Below, in pieces: positions 12,836-22,500 of a stretch of DNA of 28,484 bases. Source of the DNA: a virus; IMG/VR virus record IMGVR_UViG_3300046656_000262, positions 1 through 28,484 of that record. The stretch is one strand, 5' to 3'. Each line of letters opens with the position of its first letter. Position 1 is the stretch's first letter. The notes below the pieces were generated by a model. The model searched no databases. It had not been told where the DNA came from and saw only the letters and a program-made list of their open reading frames with translations. The position numbers and the translations under genes were made by a program.

Positions 12836-14476
12836 ATGCCGCCTCGTGGAGAACAGCGCGGAGGCGGTGGCCTTCCCTTCGCGGGCGACGAGGGGCGATT
12901 CTTCGCGCTGCAGAAATTCAACTCGCTCAACACCAAGGCGCAGCGGCCGGCGATCGAGGACGAGGAGTTTTCGTGGCTCGAAAACTTCATGCCGCTCGGC
13001 GACGGCAACTTGAGGACATTGCCGTCGAACGGGTCCGCGCTCTTTACCGCGCCGGGCGGCACCACCATCGTCTACATGTTCTTTTACAACATTGGCGCCA
13101 CCTCGTTCGGCGCGTTCTTTCTCTCTGACGGCACCGCCACGCAGGTCAACACCACGACCGGCGTGCAGACGGTGATCTCGAATGTGCCAGGCACGTTCTA
13201 CGGCGGCGGCACGCTGCCGGCGGCGGCGCAATGGGGCTCGTCCGGCATCCTGATCGTGTCGAAGGTGACGCCTGACGGTTACTGGGCGTGGGACGGCACC
13301 ACGTTGTTTGCACCGGGCCAGCCGTCGCCGGTGTGGCTCAACGGCGGCACGCCGACCAACATGCCGCTTGGACTGTCCGGCAACGCGATCGAGATATTCC
13401 AGAGCCGCGCCTGGGTGTTCAACCTCGGGGTGGGCAACTTCTCGGCGCCAAGCAACGGCGCGAGCTTCTCGGGCGCTTCCGGCGGCGGCTCGTTCCCCTC
13501 AACCGACTCGTTCCTGCGGCGCTCCTTCATCGCTGCGCGACAGTCCAACGGCTTCCTCTATGTCTGGGGTGATTCATCGATCAACGTCATCTCGAACGTG
13601 CAGACCTCCGGCTCGCCCGCCACCACGACCTTCAACAATCAGAACATCGACCCGCAGGTCGGCACGCCCTGGCCGAACTCGGTGCAGGCTTATGGGCGTG
13701 GTCTCGTGTTCGGCAATTCGAGCGGAGTCTATTCGCTGGTCGGCGGCGGCGCCGAGAAGATCAGCGACAAGCTCGACGGCATATTCCTTGAAGCGCAGGC
13801 AACGATCACGGGCGCCAACCCGACGCAGGCCCCGAGCGCGGCCGTGCATACGCTCTACGCCATCAGGGTCTATTGCCTGTTGTTGCCGGTGCAGGACCTG
13901 TTCACCGGCCAGTTCCGAAACGTGCTGACCGTGTTCGACGGCAAGAAGTGGTTTCTGGCCTCGCAGGTCTCGACGCTCGTCTATGTGGCAACGCAGGAGA
14001 TCGACTCGGTCCTGACCGCCTGGGGCACGGACGGAACCAACGCGTTCCGGCTGTTTCAGACTCCGTCGACGTCGCTCAACAAGATCATTCAATCAAAGCT
14101 CTGGTCGGGCGACGGCTTCGTGATCACCAAGGATGCGTTCCGGCACTACCTGATGGCGACCGACAATTCCGGCGGCGGCTATTCGATCACCGGGACCGTC
14201 GACATGCAGAACGAGAACGGCGGCAACTCGGTCTCGGTGTCGTTCTCCTCCAACACGTTTGCGATCGTGTGGCTCAATGCCGCCTCCGGCGTGATCCAGT
14301 GGCAGAATGCGTCCGCGCAAAATCTGTTCTTCACCGTGGTCGGGCTCTCGCTCGGCGGCCAGAACGTCAACGCGACCGGCGCGCTGCTCGGCGTCACGCT
14401 GCAATCGACCAGCGCCGATTTCACTATCGAGGCGTACGCGCTACTCTATCGCAACAAGGCCCCGATCGGAGGCTGA
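12836..14476 (+). CDS. Large tail-associated structural protein
   Basis: This 546-residue protein has the conserved-looking early block LNTKAQRPAIEDEEFSWLEN then FMPLGDGNLRTLP (about residues 28-62), then a long succession of beta-strand segments with Gly-Trp/Phe turns (YWAWDGTTLF, SFIAARQSNGFLYVWGDSSI). That texture suggests a beta-propeller or stacked-beta tail protein. Proteins of this type follow the adaptor in podophages and may act as head-completion (gp10-like) or tail-tube parts; exact identity is not settled here. The ATG at 12836 follows the previous stop by 3 bp, so coupling is likely. Confidence 0.65.
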   Translation: MPPRGEQRGGGGLPFAGDEGRFFALQKFNSLNTKAQRPAIEDEEFSWLENFMPLGDGNLRTLPSNGSALFTAPGGTTIVYMFFYNIGATSFGAFFLSDGTATQVNTTTGVQTVISNVPGTFYGGGTLPAAAQWGSSGILIVSKVTPDGYWAWDGTTLFAPGQPSPVWLNGGTPTNMPLGLSGNAIEIFQSRAWVFNLGVGNFSAPSNGASFSGASGGGSFPSTDSFLRRSFIAARQSNGFLYVWGDSSINVISNVQTSGSPATTTFNNQNIDPQVGTPWPNSVQAYGRGLVFGNSSGVYSLVGGGAEKISDKLDGIFLEAQATITGANPTQAPSAAVHTLYAIRVYCLLLPVQDLFTGQFRNVLTVFDGKKWFLASQVSTLVYVATQEIDSVLTAWGTDGTNAFRLFQTPSTSLNKIIQSKLWSGDGFVITKDAFRHYLMATDNSGGGYSITGTVDMQNENGGNSVSVSFSSNTFAIVWLNAASGVIQWQNASAQNLFFTVVGLSLGGQNVNATGALLGVTLQSTSADFTIEAYALLYRNKAPIGG

Positions 14477-14479
14477 GAC

Positions 14480-15643
14480 ATGTCGATCCGAACCATCCTC
14501 GCCAATCTCGTCGCCGGCAACCAGCCGGTGTCGCTGATCGACCAGCTCTTTCAAGATGTCTGGAACGCCGCCACGATGTCCTGCACGGCGTCGGGCACCA
14601 ACGTGATCACGCTCACGCCGCGCGCCAACGTCAACGCGCCGGCCGCCTACGTTCCGAACCAGCGCTTTGCGTTCGACGCGGCGGCGACCTCGACCGGGCT
14701 CGTTACCCTTTTGGTCGGCTCGCTCGCGACGCTGAAGCTGTTCCAGCCGGGCGGCGCGCAAGCCGGCGCCGGCAACATCGTGATCGGCAACTATTACGAG
14801 ATCGCCTATGACCCGACGCTCGACGGCGGCGTCGGCGGGTTCATCATGTTAAACTCGACCTTGCCCTCGGTCGCGCAGCCGGTGCAGGGCGAGTTCAAGA
14901 ATCTTGTCGTCACCAACACGACGTCGGGCACCGCCGCGAGCCACGTCATCGTCACCGCCGATCAGGTGCTGCTGTGGAACGCCAGCAACGGCGCCATCAA
15001 CGTCCAGACCGTCTCGCTCGACATCAATGCCAACGCGGCGGGCGCCAACGGTCTCGACACCGGATCGTTTGCCATCAACACCTGGTACTACGTGTGGGTC
15101 ATCTACAACGGCGTCACCGCCACGACGGCGGGGCTCTTGAGCGCCTCCGCGACCGCCCCGACGATGCCGTCCGGCTTCACCTACAAGGCGCGCGTCGGGG
15201 CGATCCGAGCCGGCGCCGGACCCGCCTTCGTCAACATGATGCAGAAGGGCCGGCGAGCGCAGTATCTCGTCGGGACGTTCGGCGGCAATGTGCTTGCCAA
15301 CCTGCCGCTCATCGCCAACGGGGCGGCGGGGACGTTTTCGGACACGGCGCCCGTGTGGGCGGTGGTGTCGATTTCCAATTTTGTGCCGCCAGCGGCATCG
15401 GAAATCATGATCGCGGCAACCAATAAATTCGGCGGCGCCGGCCCGAACAGTATGCAACTCGCGCCAAATTCCAATTATGGCGGCGGCGCATCGACGATCC
15501 CGCCGCCGCTCCAGCTTTCCACCGTCACCGGGCTTGTTCTTGCTGCGACTGTATCGCTGGAACTGGAGTCCACGAACGTTTCTTGGGCATCCGCCGGTGG
15601 CGGAGGCGCAATCTCTGCTCTGGGTTGGATCGATAATTTATGA
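14480..15643 (+). CDS. Fibre-like virion protein
   Basis: This 387-residue beta-rich protein has an N-terminal helical segment (RTILANLVAGNQPVSLIDQLFQ), an AGNIVIGNYYEIAYDPTLDG middle, and a module of the type NTWYYVWVIYNGVTATTAGLL...ASATAPTMPSGFTYKARVGA (about residues 195-250). I recognise that module as recurring in phage fibre and baseplate proteins. The C-terminal end is a compact Gly-rich beta domain. It may be a head or tail fibre that touches the host. It ends with a 4-bp overlap into the next ATG (15640). Confidence 0.6.
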   Translation: MSIRTILANLVAGNQPVSLIDQLFQDVWNAATMSCTASGTNVITLTPRANVNAPAAYVPNQRFAFDAAATSTGLVTLLVGSLATLKLFQPGGAQAGAGNIVIGNYYEIAYDPTLDGGVGGFIMLNSTLPSVAQPVQGEFKNLVVTNTTSGTAASHVIVTADQVLLWNASNGAINVQTVSLDINANAAGANGLDTGSFAINTWYYVWVIYNGVTATTAGLLSASATAPTMPSGFTYKARVGAIRAGAGPAFVNMMQKGRRAQYLVGTFGGNVLANLPLIANGAAGTFSDTAPVWAVVSISNFVPPAASEIMIAATNKFGGAGPNSMQLAPNSNYGGGASTIPPPLQLSTVTGLVLAATVSLELESTNVSWASAGGGGAISALGWIDNL

Positions 15644-15756
15644 GAATCATGCCCGACATCGTTTTTCCAACCCTCGTCGGCGTTGCCTTGGCGCTATTGC
15701 TTGGCGTCTACTTTGTCGGCATGCTCTATCTCGGCGGCAGCGGCGTCGGCGGCTGA
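15640..15756 (+). CDS. 38-residue single-span membrane protein
   Basis: The ATG at 15640 overlaps the previous stop (ATGA). The peptide has a single hydrophobic helix (FPTLVGVALALLLGVYFVGM, residues about 9-28) and a short Gly-rich tail. No charges lie inside the span, and the N-terminus carries Arg. Too short for a holin of known type, it may be a lysis-timing or membrane accessory peptide in a structural operon. Translation coupling supports it being expressed. Confidence 0.6.
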   Translation: MRIMPDIVFPTLVGVALALLLGVYFVGMLYLGGSGVGG

Positions 15757-15774
15757 ACAAAGGATCATCCCACA

Positions 15775-16008
15775 ATGCCATCAAAACCCACCAAGACCGA
15801 CCCGCAGTACCCGTTCCTATCCGAATGTGTGAAGGGCTCGGCGCTGGTCGAGACGCCGAACGGCATCGCACGCGACATGGGACTCTCGCCCGATCAGCTC
15901 GCGCTCGGCGCCCGCAACGACAAGGGCCTTCCCGACAACGTGTTCGGCGAGGTCGTGACGCGGCGTTCGACCGACGACATGGCGACTGGCAACAGAACCG
16001 GCGAGTGA
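15775..16008 (+). CDS. Small unknown structural-operon protein
   Basis: This 77-residue hydrophilic protein (MPSKPTKTDPQYPFLSECVK...) ends TGNRTGE. It has a moderate AAGGA ribosome site and lies between the membrane peptide and the His-rich protein. The sequence looks partly disordered, with a central amphipathic segment (GIARDMGLSPDQLALGARND). No family or function recognised. Confidence 0.6.
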   Translation: MPSKPTKTDPQYPFLSECVKGSALVETPNGIARDMGLSPDQLALGARNDKGLPDNVFGEVVTRRSTDDMATGNRTGE

Positions 16009-16011
16009 TCG

Positions 16012-16347
16012 GTGCCGCTGCCGTTTTTGTTCGACATCACGGCGAGCGACGCCTCGCTTGAGCAGTTCTTTTTCTGGAACGCGCAGGATCACATCGAGAT
16101 CAGCCAGGCGATCCAGGCGCAGAAAAGCGTCAACCTGTTCCACCGGGTGCTTGACCCGGTGGACAAGGATGCGATTGACGGGTGGATGGAGTTGCACCAG
16201 CAGTCCCACAACGACATCAACCAGGTGCTCGGGCTGAGCGGCAACGATCTTTCCGACCTCGACTTTTCCAACCATGCCAGGGTGCGCGAGTGGATGAACC
16301 TCCACGCGCAGGAGCACCAGGCCATGCGCCAGACATTGAAGATTTGA
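16012..16347 (+). CDS. Small helical protein with duplicated WxxxHxxxH segments
   Basis: A GTG at 16012, 3 bp after the previous stop, starts a 111-residue helical protein. Two segments match in pattern: WMELHQQSHNDINQVL (Trp58, His62, His66) and WMNLHAQEHQAMRQTL (Trp94, His98, His102). A weaker third begins at Trp22 (WNAQDHIEISQAI). They suggest a helical repeat bundle, perhaps metal-binding through HxxxH, though the ligands are not proven. Similar proteins occur in structural operons of related phages by my recollection; function unknown. Confidence 0.65.
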   Translation: MPLPFLFDITASDASLEQFFFWNAQDHIEISQAIQAQKSVNLFHRVLDPVDKDAIDGWMELHQQSHNDINQVLGLSGNDLSDLDFSNHARVREWMNLHAQEHQAMRQTLKI

Positions 16348-16376
16348 AGGCTCCGGCGTAGGCTTGCGGCGAGGAC

Positions 16377-16393
16377 GCGGGCAGGAAACCCGC
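16377..16393 (+). promoter_or_regulatory. Hairpin displaying the ribosome site of the next gene
   Basis: GCGGG (16377-16381) and CCCGC (16389-16393) pair around a CAGGAAA loop, and the next gene's ATG is at 16395. The loop holds AGGA, the ribosome-binding candidate, 8 nt before the ATG. Here the site would be exposed in the loop, the reverse of the portal leader. A 46-bp leader with GGCTCCGGCG (16349-16358) precedes it. Confidence 0.45.
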
Positions 16394-16394
16394 C

Positions 16395-16904
16395 ATGGCC
16401 TTGGAAGACAATCAGGTACTGCCTGCCGCCACGGGCGCGGGCGGCATGAACCCGCAGCTACAGGCATTCATCAATCTGCTGATGGGTGGCGGGCTGCACG
16501 GCTTCGGCGGCTTCGGCGGCCAGCCGTTCGGCGGCTTCGGGCGATTCCTGATGGATAATCCGGGGCTGATGCAGGGCCTTGGTATCATCCCGCACGGCGC
16601 GGTTCCGGGCCCGCTGCCGGGTGCATCTCCGGTGCAGGATTCCACGACGGCCGCGTTAGGCTCGCCGGCCGCACCGGCACCGGCCGCACCGACGACGCCG
16701 AGCCAGGTCCCTGACCCGGCTGCAGCAGCGCCGGGCACGCTAGGCGGGGCGCCAGCCGCTGCGCCGCCTACAGGCGACACCAGCGTCATGGGCGGCACAC
16801 TGCCAGCGGGCGGCACCTTGCCCGGTGGTCTTCTGACTCCTCGCTGGGCCGATAAGGGCGGCATGACGGCCACGCCGCTGCCGCCGATGCTGCGGAGGGG
16901 CTAA
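16395..16904 (+). CDS. Low-complexity Gly/Pro/Ala protein
   Basis: This 169-residue protein has an N-terminal helix (QLQAFINLLMGGG), a GFGGFGGQPFGGFGRF repeat (about 36-51) and a long Pro/Ala-rich, uncharged region, ending in PMLRRG. The second half is probably disordered. It precedes the ejection-protein genes and may be a small internal virion protein or chaperone-like partner. Function unknown. AGGA in a hairpin loop is the likely ribosome site. Confidence 0.6.
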   Translation: MALEDNQVLPAATGAGGMNPQLQAFINLLMGGGLHGFGGFGGQPFGGFGRFLMDNPGLMQGLGIIPHGAVPGPLPGASPVQDSTTAALGSPAAPAPAAPTTPSQVPDPAAAAPGTLGGAPAAAPPTGDTSVMGGTLPAGGTLPGGLLTPRWADKGGMTATPLPPMLRRG

Positions 16905-16907
16905 TCC

Positions 16908-18077
16908 GTGTCTTGGCTGTCGCAATTCGTCCACAACCCCGGGCAGTTCATCACGCATCAGCCGCTGAAGGCTCTGTCTCTGCTTGCCGCGCCAGTTGCG
17001 GCGTTTGCGGCGCCATTCGTCGCGCCCGAGATCGGCGCGGCGTTCGGGCTCGGCGGTGGTGCTGCGGCGGCTGAAGGAGCGGCAGGACTTGGAGCGGCAG
17101 AGCTCGGGGCGGCGGGACTCGGTGCAGAGGGAACAGCGCTTGCGGGCGGCGAGGGCGCATTGGGCTTGGGCACGTTCGGGTCGGAGGCTCTCGGCTTCGC
17201 GCCCGAGGCTACATCGGCATTCGCGGGGGCGCTGCCAGACAGCATTCCGGCAGGCTTCCTTGAGGCGGGCTCGGGCACGCCCGCGTCTTTCTACGATGCG
17301 GTCGGCTTTGGATCGGGCGCCAGCACGGCCGGAACCACGGTGCCGGACATCACCGGCAGCGTGATCGGCGACGTGACCGGCGGCGGCGCGGCGAGTGGCG
17401 CGGGAGGCGTTGAGGCCGCGCTCTCGCCCGAGATGGCGGCGGGTGCCCCGTTCGCGGACTCGGCGGTGGGTCAGGCGATGGTCAACGCCGGCCTCGTCCC
17501 CGCGAATGCGTCGCCCGGGATGTGGTCGAGCGCGATGAGCTGGATCAAGGCCAATCCGATGATGGCGGCCACGCTCGGGCTCGGCGGCCTCGGGCTGGCG
17601 AAAAACCTGATCGGCGGAATCCCGCAATCGGGAGCCTTGAAGGGAGTGGCCGCGCAGGCGGGACAGCAGGCGGGCGCGCTGTCGGCGGAAGGCCAGAACC
17701 TGTTGGGCCCGATCCAGGGCGGGCCGCTGCCACCCGCTCTTGAGCAGCAAGTGCTCAACGGCGTCAAGGCCGCAGACGCTGCCACCAAGTCGCGTTTTGC
17801 TCAACTCGGACTGTCCGGTTCGACGATGGAAACCGACGCGCTCAGCAACAACCAGAACCAAGCGCAGGCGCTGCGCGGCACGCTCGCGCTGCAGCTCGCT
17901 CAGTCGGGCGCGCAACTCCTTCAGATCGCAAACCAGGACCTCGGTATTGAGTCGGGCGTGTTCACAAGCCTGATGAACGCGCAGATCGCGCAAGACAGCG
18001 CGCTCGAGCAATCGATTGCGCGATTTGCCGGATCGGCCGCGATGGCGTCCGCGATATCGAGCCGAAAGGCGGCGTGA
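16908..18077 (+). CDS. Internal virion (DNA-ejection) protein 1
   Basis: This 389-residue protein starts at GTG 16908, 3 bp after the previous stop, with GGAGGGG upstream. It is Ala/Gly-rich with hydrophobic stretches near the N-terminus (ALSLLAAPVAAFAAPFVAPE, about 22-45) and in the middle (MMAATLGLGGLGLAKNLI, about 220-237), suited to crossing a membrane. The C-terminal third is charged and helical, with the pattern RFAQLGLSGSTMETDALSNN typical of podophage internal proteins that leave the capsid with the DNA. Assignment is by composition, motif and position before two larger partners. Confidence 0.65.
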   Translation: MSWLSQFVHNPGQFITHQPLKALSLLAAPVAAFAAPFVAPEIGAAFGLGGGAAAAEGAAGLGAAELGAAGLGAEGTALAGGEGALGLGTFGSEALGFAPEATSAFAGALPDSIPAGFLEAGSGTPASFYDAVGFGSGASTAGTTVPDITGSVIGDVTGGGAASGAGGVEAALSPEMAAGAPFADSAVGQAMVNAGLVPANASPGMWSSAMSWIKANPMMAATLGLGGLGLAKNLIGGIPQSGALKGVAAQAGQQAGALSAEGQNLLGPIQGGPLPPALEQQVLNGVKAADAATKSRFAQLGLSGSTMETDALSNNQNQAQALRGTLALQLAQSGAQLLQIANQDLGIESGVFTSLMNAQIAQDSALEQSIARFAGSAAMASAISSRKAA

Positions 18078-18078
18078 C

Positions 18079-19554
18079 ATGGTGGATCCAACCCCCATCA
18101 ACGGCACGGGCGGCGACTCCGACGTCGACGCCTTCTTTCGGTCGCGCGGAATGCAGACCTACGGCGACATCCAGAAGCAGCGTGACGAGCTGGTCCCGAA
18201 ATACGAGGAGGCCACGCGTCCGGCGGTGGAGTCGCTTGAGAAGGCGCGCACCGAACGCGACAAGCTCACCGCCGCCCCGATCAAGCCGCCCGCCGCGCCG
18301 ACATTACAGAGCATGCCGGCCGCGCCACGCCAGCAGTACGACGACCCCATGAAGGCGTTCGGCTCACCGGCTGTGATCCTCGCCACGCTCGGCTCGCTGT
18401 TCACGCGCCACCCGCTCAAGGTCGCGTTTGATTCCGCCGCCGCCGCGATCGACGGCTACCACAAGGGCGACAAGGAGAAGGCCGAACTCGAACAGAAGAA
18501 CTGGCAGGAGGCGACCGAGGCCGCGATCAACCAGAACAAGACCGAGCTCGAAAAATATCAGGCCGCATGGAAAGAGACCGAGCACAACGTCAACGAACGC
18601 TTTGCCAAGATGCATGCAATCGCGGCGGGCGTCAAAGACGAGGTGATGCTCTCAGGGCTCAAGACCGGCAACCTCGACCTCATCTGGAAGACGCTGGAGC
18701 AGCGGCAGACCGCGATGGACAAGCTGGTGCAGTTCCAGACGCAGGAGAAGGACCGGCAAGAGCGGCTGAAACAACAGCAGGAGATGATCGATATCCGGCG
18801 CCAGCAGGCCAACACGGCAAGGCAAAATCAGGAACAGTCATTTCTCAGCGACGAGTCTCTGAAAATGCGCGCGCAGCAGTACGTTGTTGCTGGTGACGAA
18901 GGCGTGCGGCGCGGGCTCGGCGGCGGGGTGTCCGGGCGCGTTAATCTCGCCAGGCTCGACGACATGATCGCGCAAACACAAAAGGAAATGGGCGTCGACG
19001 CGAAAGAGCAGGCGAAGCGCATCGCTGGATTCATCGGCGAGAAGCAGTACCAGCGCACGGCCGGCGGCTATTCGGCGCGCGTCGAGGTGGCGTCGAACGA
19101 GGTGGCGCAGATGGCGCCGCTCGCGCTCGAGTCGTCGGAAAAGCTTGAGCGCATGGGCGGCGGCTTTGTGGCGGTGAACGAGGCGCAACAGGCGTGGATG
19201 CGTGGCACCAGCAATCTGGCGCTCACCGAATTCGCCACCAACAACTTCGCGCTCAAGAACGCCTACGTGCGCGCCATGAACCCGACCGGCGTGCCGCGCG
19301 TGCAGGAGCGCGCCGAGGCGCACGCCGAGGGACTGTTCAAGACCGCGACCAGCCAGGAAGCCTATCGCAAGATGGTGGAGACCATGCTGCGCGAGGTGCT
19401 CGGATCAAAGCGCGCCGTAGCGGCGACCCGCAGCGAGGCTGAAGTGGAAAGCAAGCTGATCGACCTCCTGTCCGGCAAGGAAGGATCGGCCGCGAGCGAC
19501 GACCCAAAGACCATGTCGGATGACGAGCTGAAGAAACGCCTCGGGATCAAGTAA
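18079..19554 (+). CDS. Internal virion (DNA-ejection) protein 2, coiled-coil
   Basis: This 491-residue protein has about residues 125-270 dominated by Glu, Lys and Gln in helix-forming runs (KEKAELEQKNWQEATEAAIN; RQERLKQQQEMIDIRRQQAN), a long coiled coil. A folded helical C-terminal half follows (residues 290-460). The character and position between two other ejection-type proteins suggest part of the trans-envelope conduit. The ATG at 18079 is one base past the previous stop; an upstream in-frame start at 18016 would overlap that gene and is not preferred. The TAA overlaps the next ATG by one base. Confidence 0.65.
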   Translation: MVDPTPINGTGGDSDVDAFFRSRGMQTYGDIQKQRDELVPKYEEATRPAVESLEKARTERDKLTAAPIKPPAAPTLQSMPAAPRQQYDDPMKAFGSPAVILATLGSLFTRHPLKVAFDSAAAAIDGYHKGDKEKAELEQKNWQEATEAAINQNKTELEKYQAAWKETEHNVNERFAKMHAIAAGVKDEVMLSGLKTGNLDLIWKTLEQRQTAMDKLVQFQTQEKDRQERLKQQQEMIDIRRQQANTARQNQEQSFLSDESLKMRAQQYVVAGDEGVRRGLGGGVSGRVNLARLDDMIAQTQKEMGVDAKEQAKRIAGFIGEKQYQRTAGGYSARVEVASNEVAQMAPLALESSEKLERMGGGFVAVNEAQQAWMRGTSNLALTEFATNNFALKNAYVRAMNPTGVPRVQERAEAHAEGLFKTATSQEAYRKMVETMLREVLGSKRAVAATRSEAEVESKLIDLLSGKEGSAASDDPKTMSDDELKKRLGIK

Positions 19555-22500
19555 TGGCCGAGGACAACCTCACCCTGATGATCGAGGCGAACCGGCGCGG
19601 ACTCCTCCCGCCGGACCAGAAAGCCACCTTTGACGAGGCGGTGCGGCGCGGCCTGATGCCGTCTTCGGCGTCCGGCATGGATCGGTTCATGATGGGCGCC
19701 ACCGATCCCGGCCGCGGCATCATGGAAATCGTTCAGCAGATCGTGGGCAAGCCCGAGGCCAAGGCAGAGACGCCGGACCCGAACGCCAAGCCGAAGGACG
19801 TGAAGATACCCGGCGAGGTCATCAGCCCGACCGATCCGATGCGGATCGCCGGCAATGTCGCCAACCCGGCGAATCTGATCACGCCGCTTGCGGCCTCGCG
19901 CGTGACGGCTCTGAGCCCGATGGCAAAGACCGTTCTTTCGGGGACGATCCCGGCGCTGCTGCAGCCGTTAGGCGAGACCAACGACTTTTTGGGCGAGAAG
20001 ACAAAGCAGGGCGTCACCGGCGCGGCTCTCGGATACGGGTTCTCGGTCGCCGGCAAGGGCGTGTCGAAGGGCATGGACGCGCTCGGGCGCTGGCTCGTGT
20101 CGCGTTACCCCGAGAACATCGCGAGCCACGCGGTTTCGCTCGTGCTCAAGAGGATCGAGCAGGACCGCGCTGGCGGTGGGTTGACCGCCCGTAACATGGT
20201 GGAGCTGGTGCGGCTCGCCGGCACGCAAAACAAGCCGCTCACGCTCTCCGATGTGGGCGGAAAAAATGTCGAGCGCCTTGCGGGCAACATCTACCGATCG
20301 GGCGGCTCTGCCGCTAACACCGCCGAGACGCTGTACGAAACGCGCGACTCGGCCGCTGCCAATCGCCTGCGGCAGGACATCGCCAAGTACGTGCACGGCG
20401 GCATGACCGTGTTCGAGGCGACCGAAGCGCTGCTGACCTCGCGCAGCGCGGCGGCGCGTCCGCTCTATGAGCAGACCGACAAGTTGCAGGGCATCTGGTC
20501 GCCGCGGCTCGGCGAGTTTTTCAAGGACCCCGTCATCAAGGACGGCATGAAGCGCGGATACGAACTTGAAAAGATGGTCTCTCTCGCCGAGAACCGGGCG
20601 TTCGACCCGACCGCCATGGGCGTCGACATTGCCGACCCCAACAACATCACGTTTCTCCGCGCGCCGAACATGCGCGTACTCGACATGGCCAAGCAGGGCC
20701 TCGACGCGATGATCGCGGACGAGCGCAACGCCATCACCGGGCGCTTGTCGGCGCGCGGCGTGGCCCTCGACAAGCTGAAACGATCATACGTCTCGGAAAT
20801 CGACAACCTCGACACCACCGGCGTCTACAAGAAGGCGCGCGCTGCGTGGGGCGGCTATTCGGCCTCCCTCGACGCGCTCAAGTCTGGCCGCGCTGTGTTT
20901 CAGGCATCACCGGAGGAGAACGCCGCGCTCGCCAAGTCTCTATCGCCAAGCGATCAGGAGTTCTATCGCATGGGCGTGGCCGACATGCTCAACGAGCGGC
21001 TGGCAAAGACCGGGTTCTCATCCGACGAGGCGAAGGCGCTCATCAAGAACGACTGGGCCAAGGGCCAGCTCAAGCCGGCGTTCAAGAGCGAGCAGGAGTT
21101 CAACGAGTTCGTCGACTCGGTCGCGATGGAAAGCATGATGTTTGGGAGGAGGCGCGCGATCACAGGCGGGTCGCAGACCGCCGAGCGCATGGTTGAGGAT
21201 CAGTCCGAACTCATCAAGCGCGCGGAGGCGAGCGCAAGCATCGCTGGCAAGCTCGCGGGCGGCCACTACTTCAAGGCGGTCGCGGATTTCTACCGGATGC
21301 ACAAAGACCTCGGTCTGCGGTCAGACCCGAAGATGAACGAGGTGGTCGCCAAGATACTGTTCTCGCCGCTGCCGCCCCACGCCAAGACCGAAAGCGCGCG
21401 CGCGGTGCGCTCGATCCTGTCGCCGCCGCCACCCGGTCAAGGAAACTATCTGCAGGGCCCGGCCCGCTCGGTGCAGGACCTCATCGCGCCGGCTCTGGCA
21501 TCGGAGACCGGAGAAATCAGCGGCGGTCGACCGTTGCCATTGCCTCGATACGCGGAGGGCGGCGTGTCAGCGGGCGGGCAGGCGGTGGTCGGCGAGGACG
21601 GGCCCGAAGTCGTGAACCTGCCGCCGGGCGCGAAAGTCATTCCAAACCACAAGCTACCGGGGTCTTCTGTCGATTGGCTGCGCCAATATCTGCCGACTGC
21701 GGTAGGGGACTATCTCTCGAAGAGAGAACAACAGGCGATGGCTCCTATCAGTGCCCGCGAAGTTGCTGGCGATGCCATCTCGACTGCAGCGAACATCATG
21801 CCCGCGGGTCGGCTCGGTCCTATGTCCTTTAAATCTCCATGGGGGTTCAAGGACTACAGCAACGTTTCACCAGCACAGCACGTCATCAATCTAAAAACTC
21901 GAATCGGTCAACTATCGAGGGACCTCACGGAGTTCAACAAACGCTATCCCGGCGAGGCTCATTCCGGAAGAGAGGAACTAAGGCGGTTTCGGCAAGAGCT
22001 GAAAGACCTGCAAAGCTATCTGAGTGATCTGCCGCACTACCAGGAAGGCGGCATTACACCCGGCGGCCCAGTTGTAGTCGGCGAACGCGGACCAGAGGTT
22101 GTCGAGCCCCCCCCCGATATCGACTCGCTGTTGCGCCAGATGGGATCAGGGCCGGCACCCCCGCCGGGCGAACCGATGACGCGCGCGCTGCCGGGCTACG
22201 AGCAACGTAGCCCCGGCGAGCTGGCGATGATCCGCACGCAGGAGGCGACGCGACCGACGCGCGGACGCGCCGACATCACGCCCGAGCACGCTGCGCAAAT
22301 GCTGCTCGCGGCAGGCGGGACCTATGCGGCGCCGGAACAACTCCTGGCGCGCGGGATCGCGGCGGCGCCCAAGACGATGACGGCATTGCTTGCCGCGCTG
22401 GGAGTGGGGACGGGCCCGACGGAAGCGGGCGAGTCTGCCTTTAGTGAGCCAGAGCCAAAGCGGCCATCTGAAATCCAGACACAGATTGACTCGATCAATA

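Noticed and set aside
13873-14811. 312-codon plus-strand frame
   Set aside because: It is a shadow of the tail-associated and fibre-like genes, with an Arg-rich product and no ribosome site.
16740-18107. 455-codon minus-strand frame
   Set aside because: Antisense to the ejection protein 1 gene; Arg/Ser/Gly-rich composition typical of antisense readings of Ala/Gly codons.
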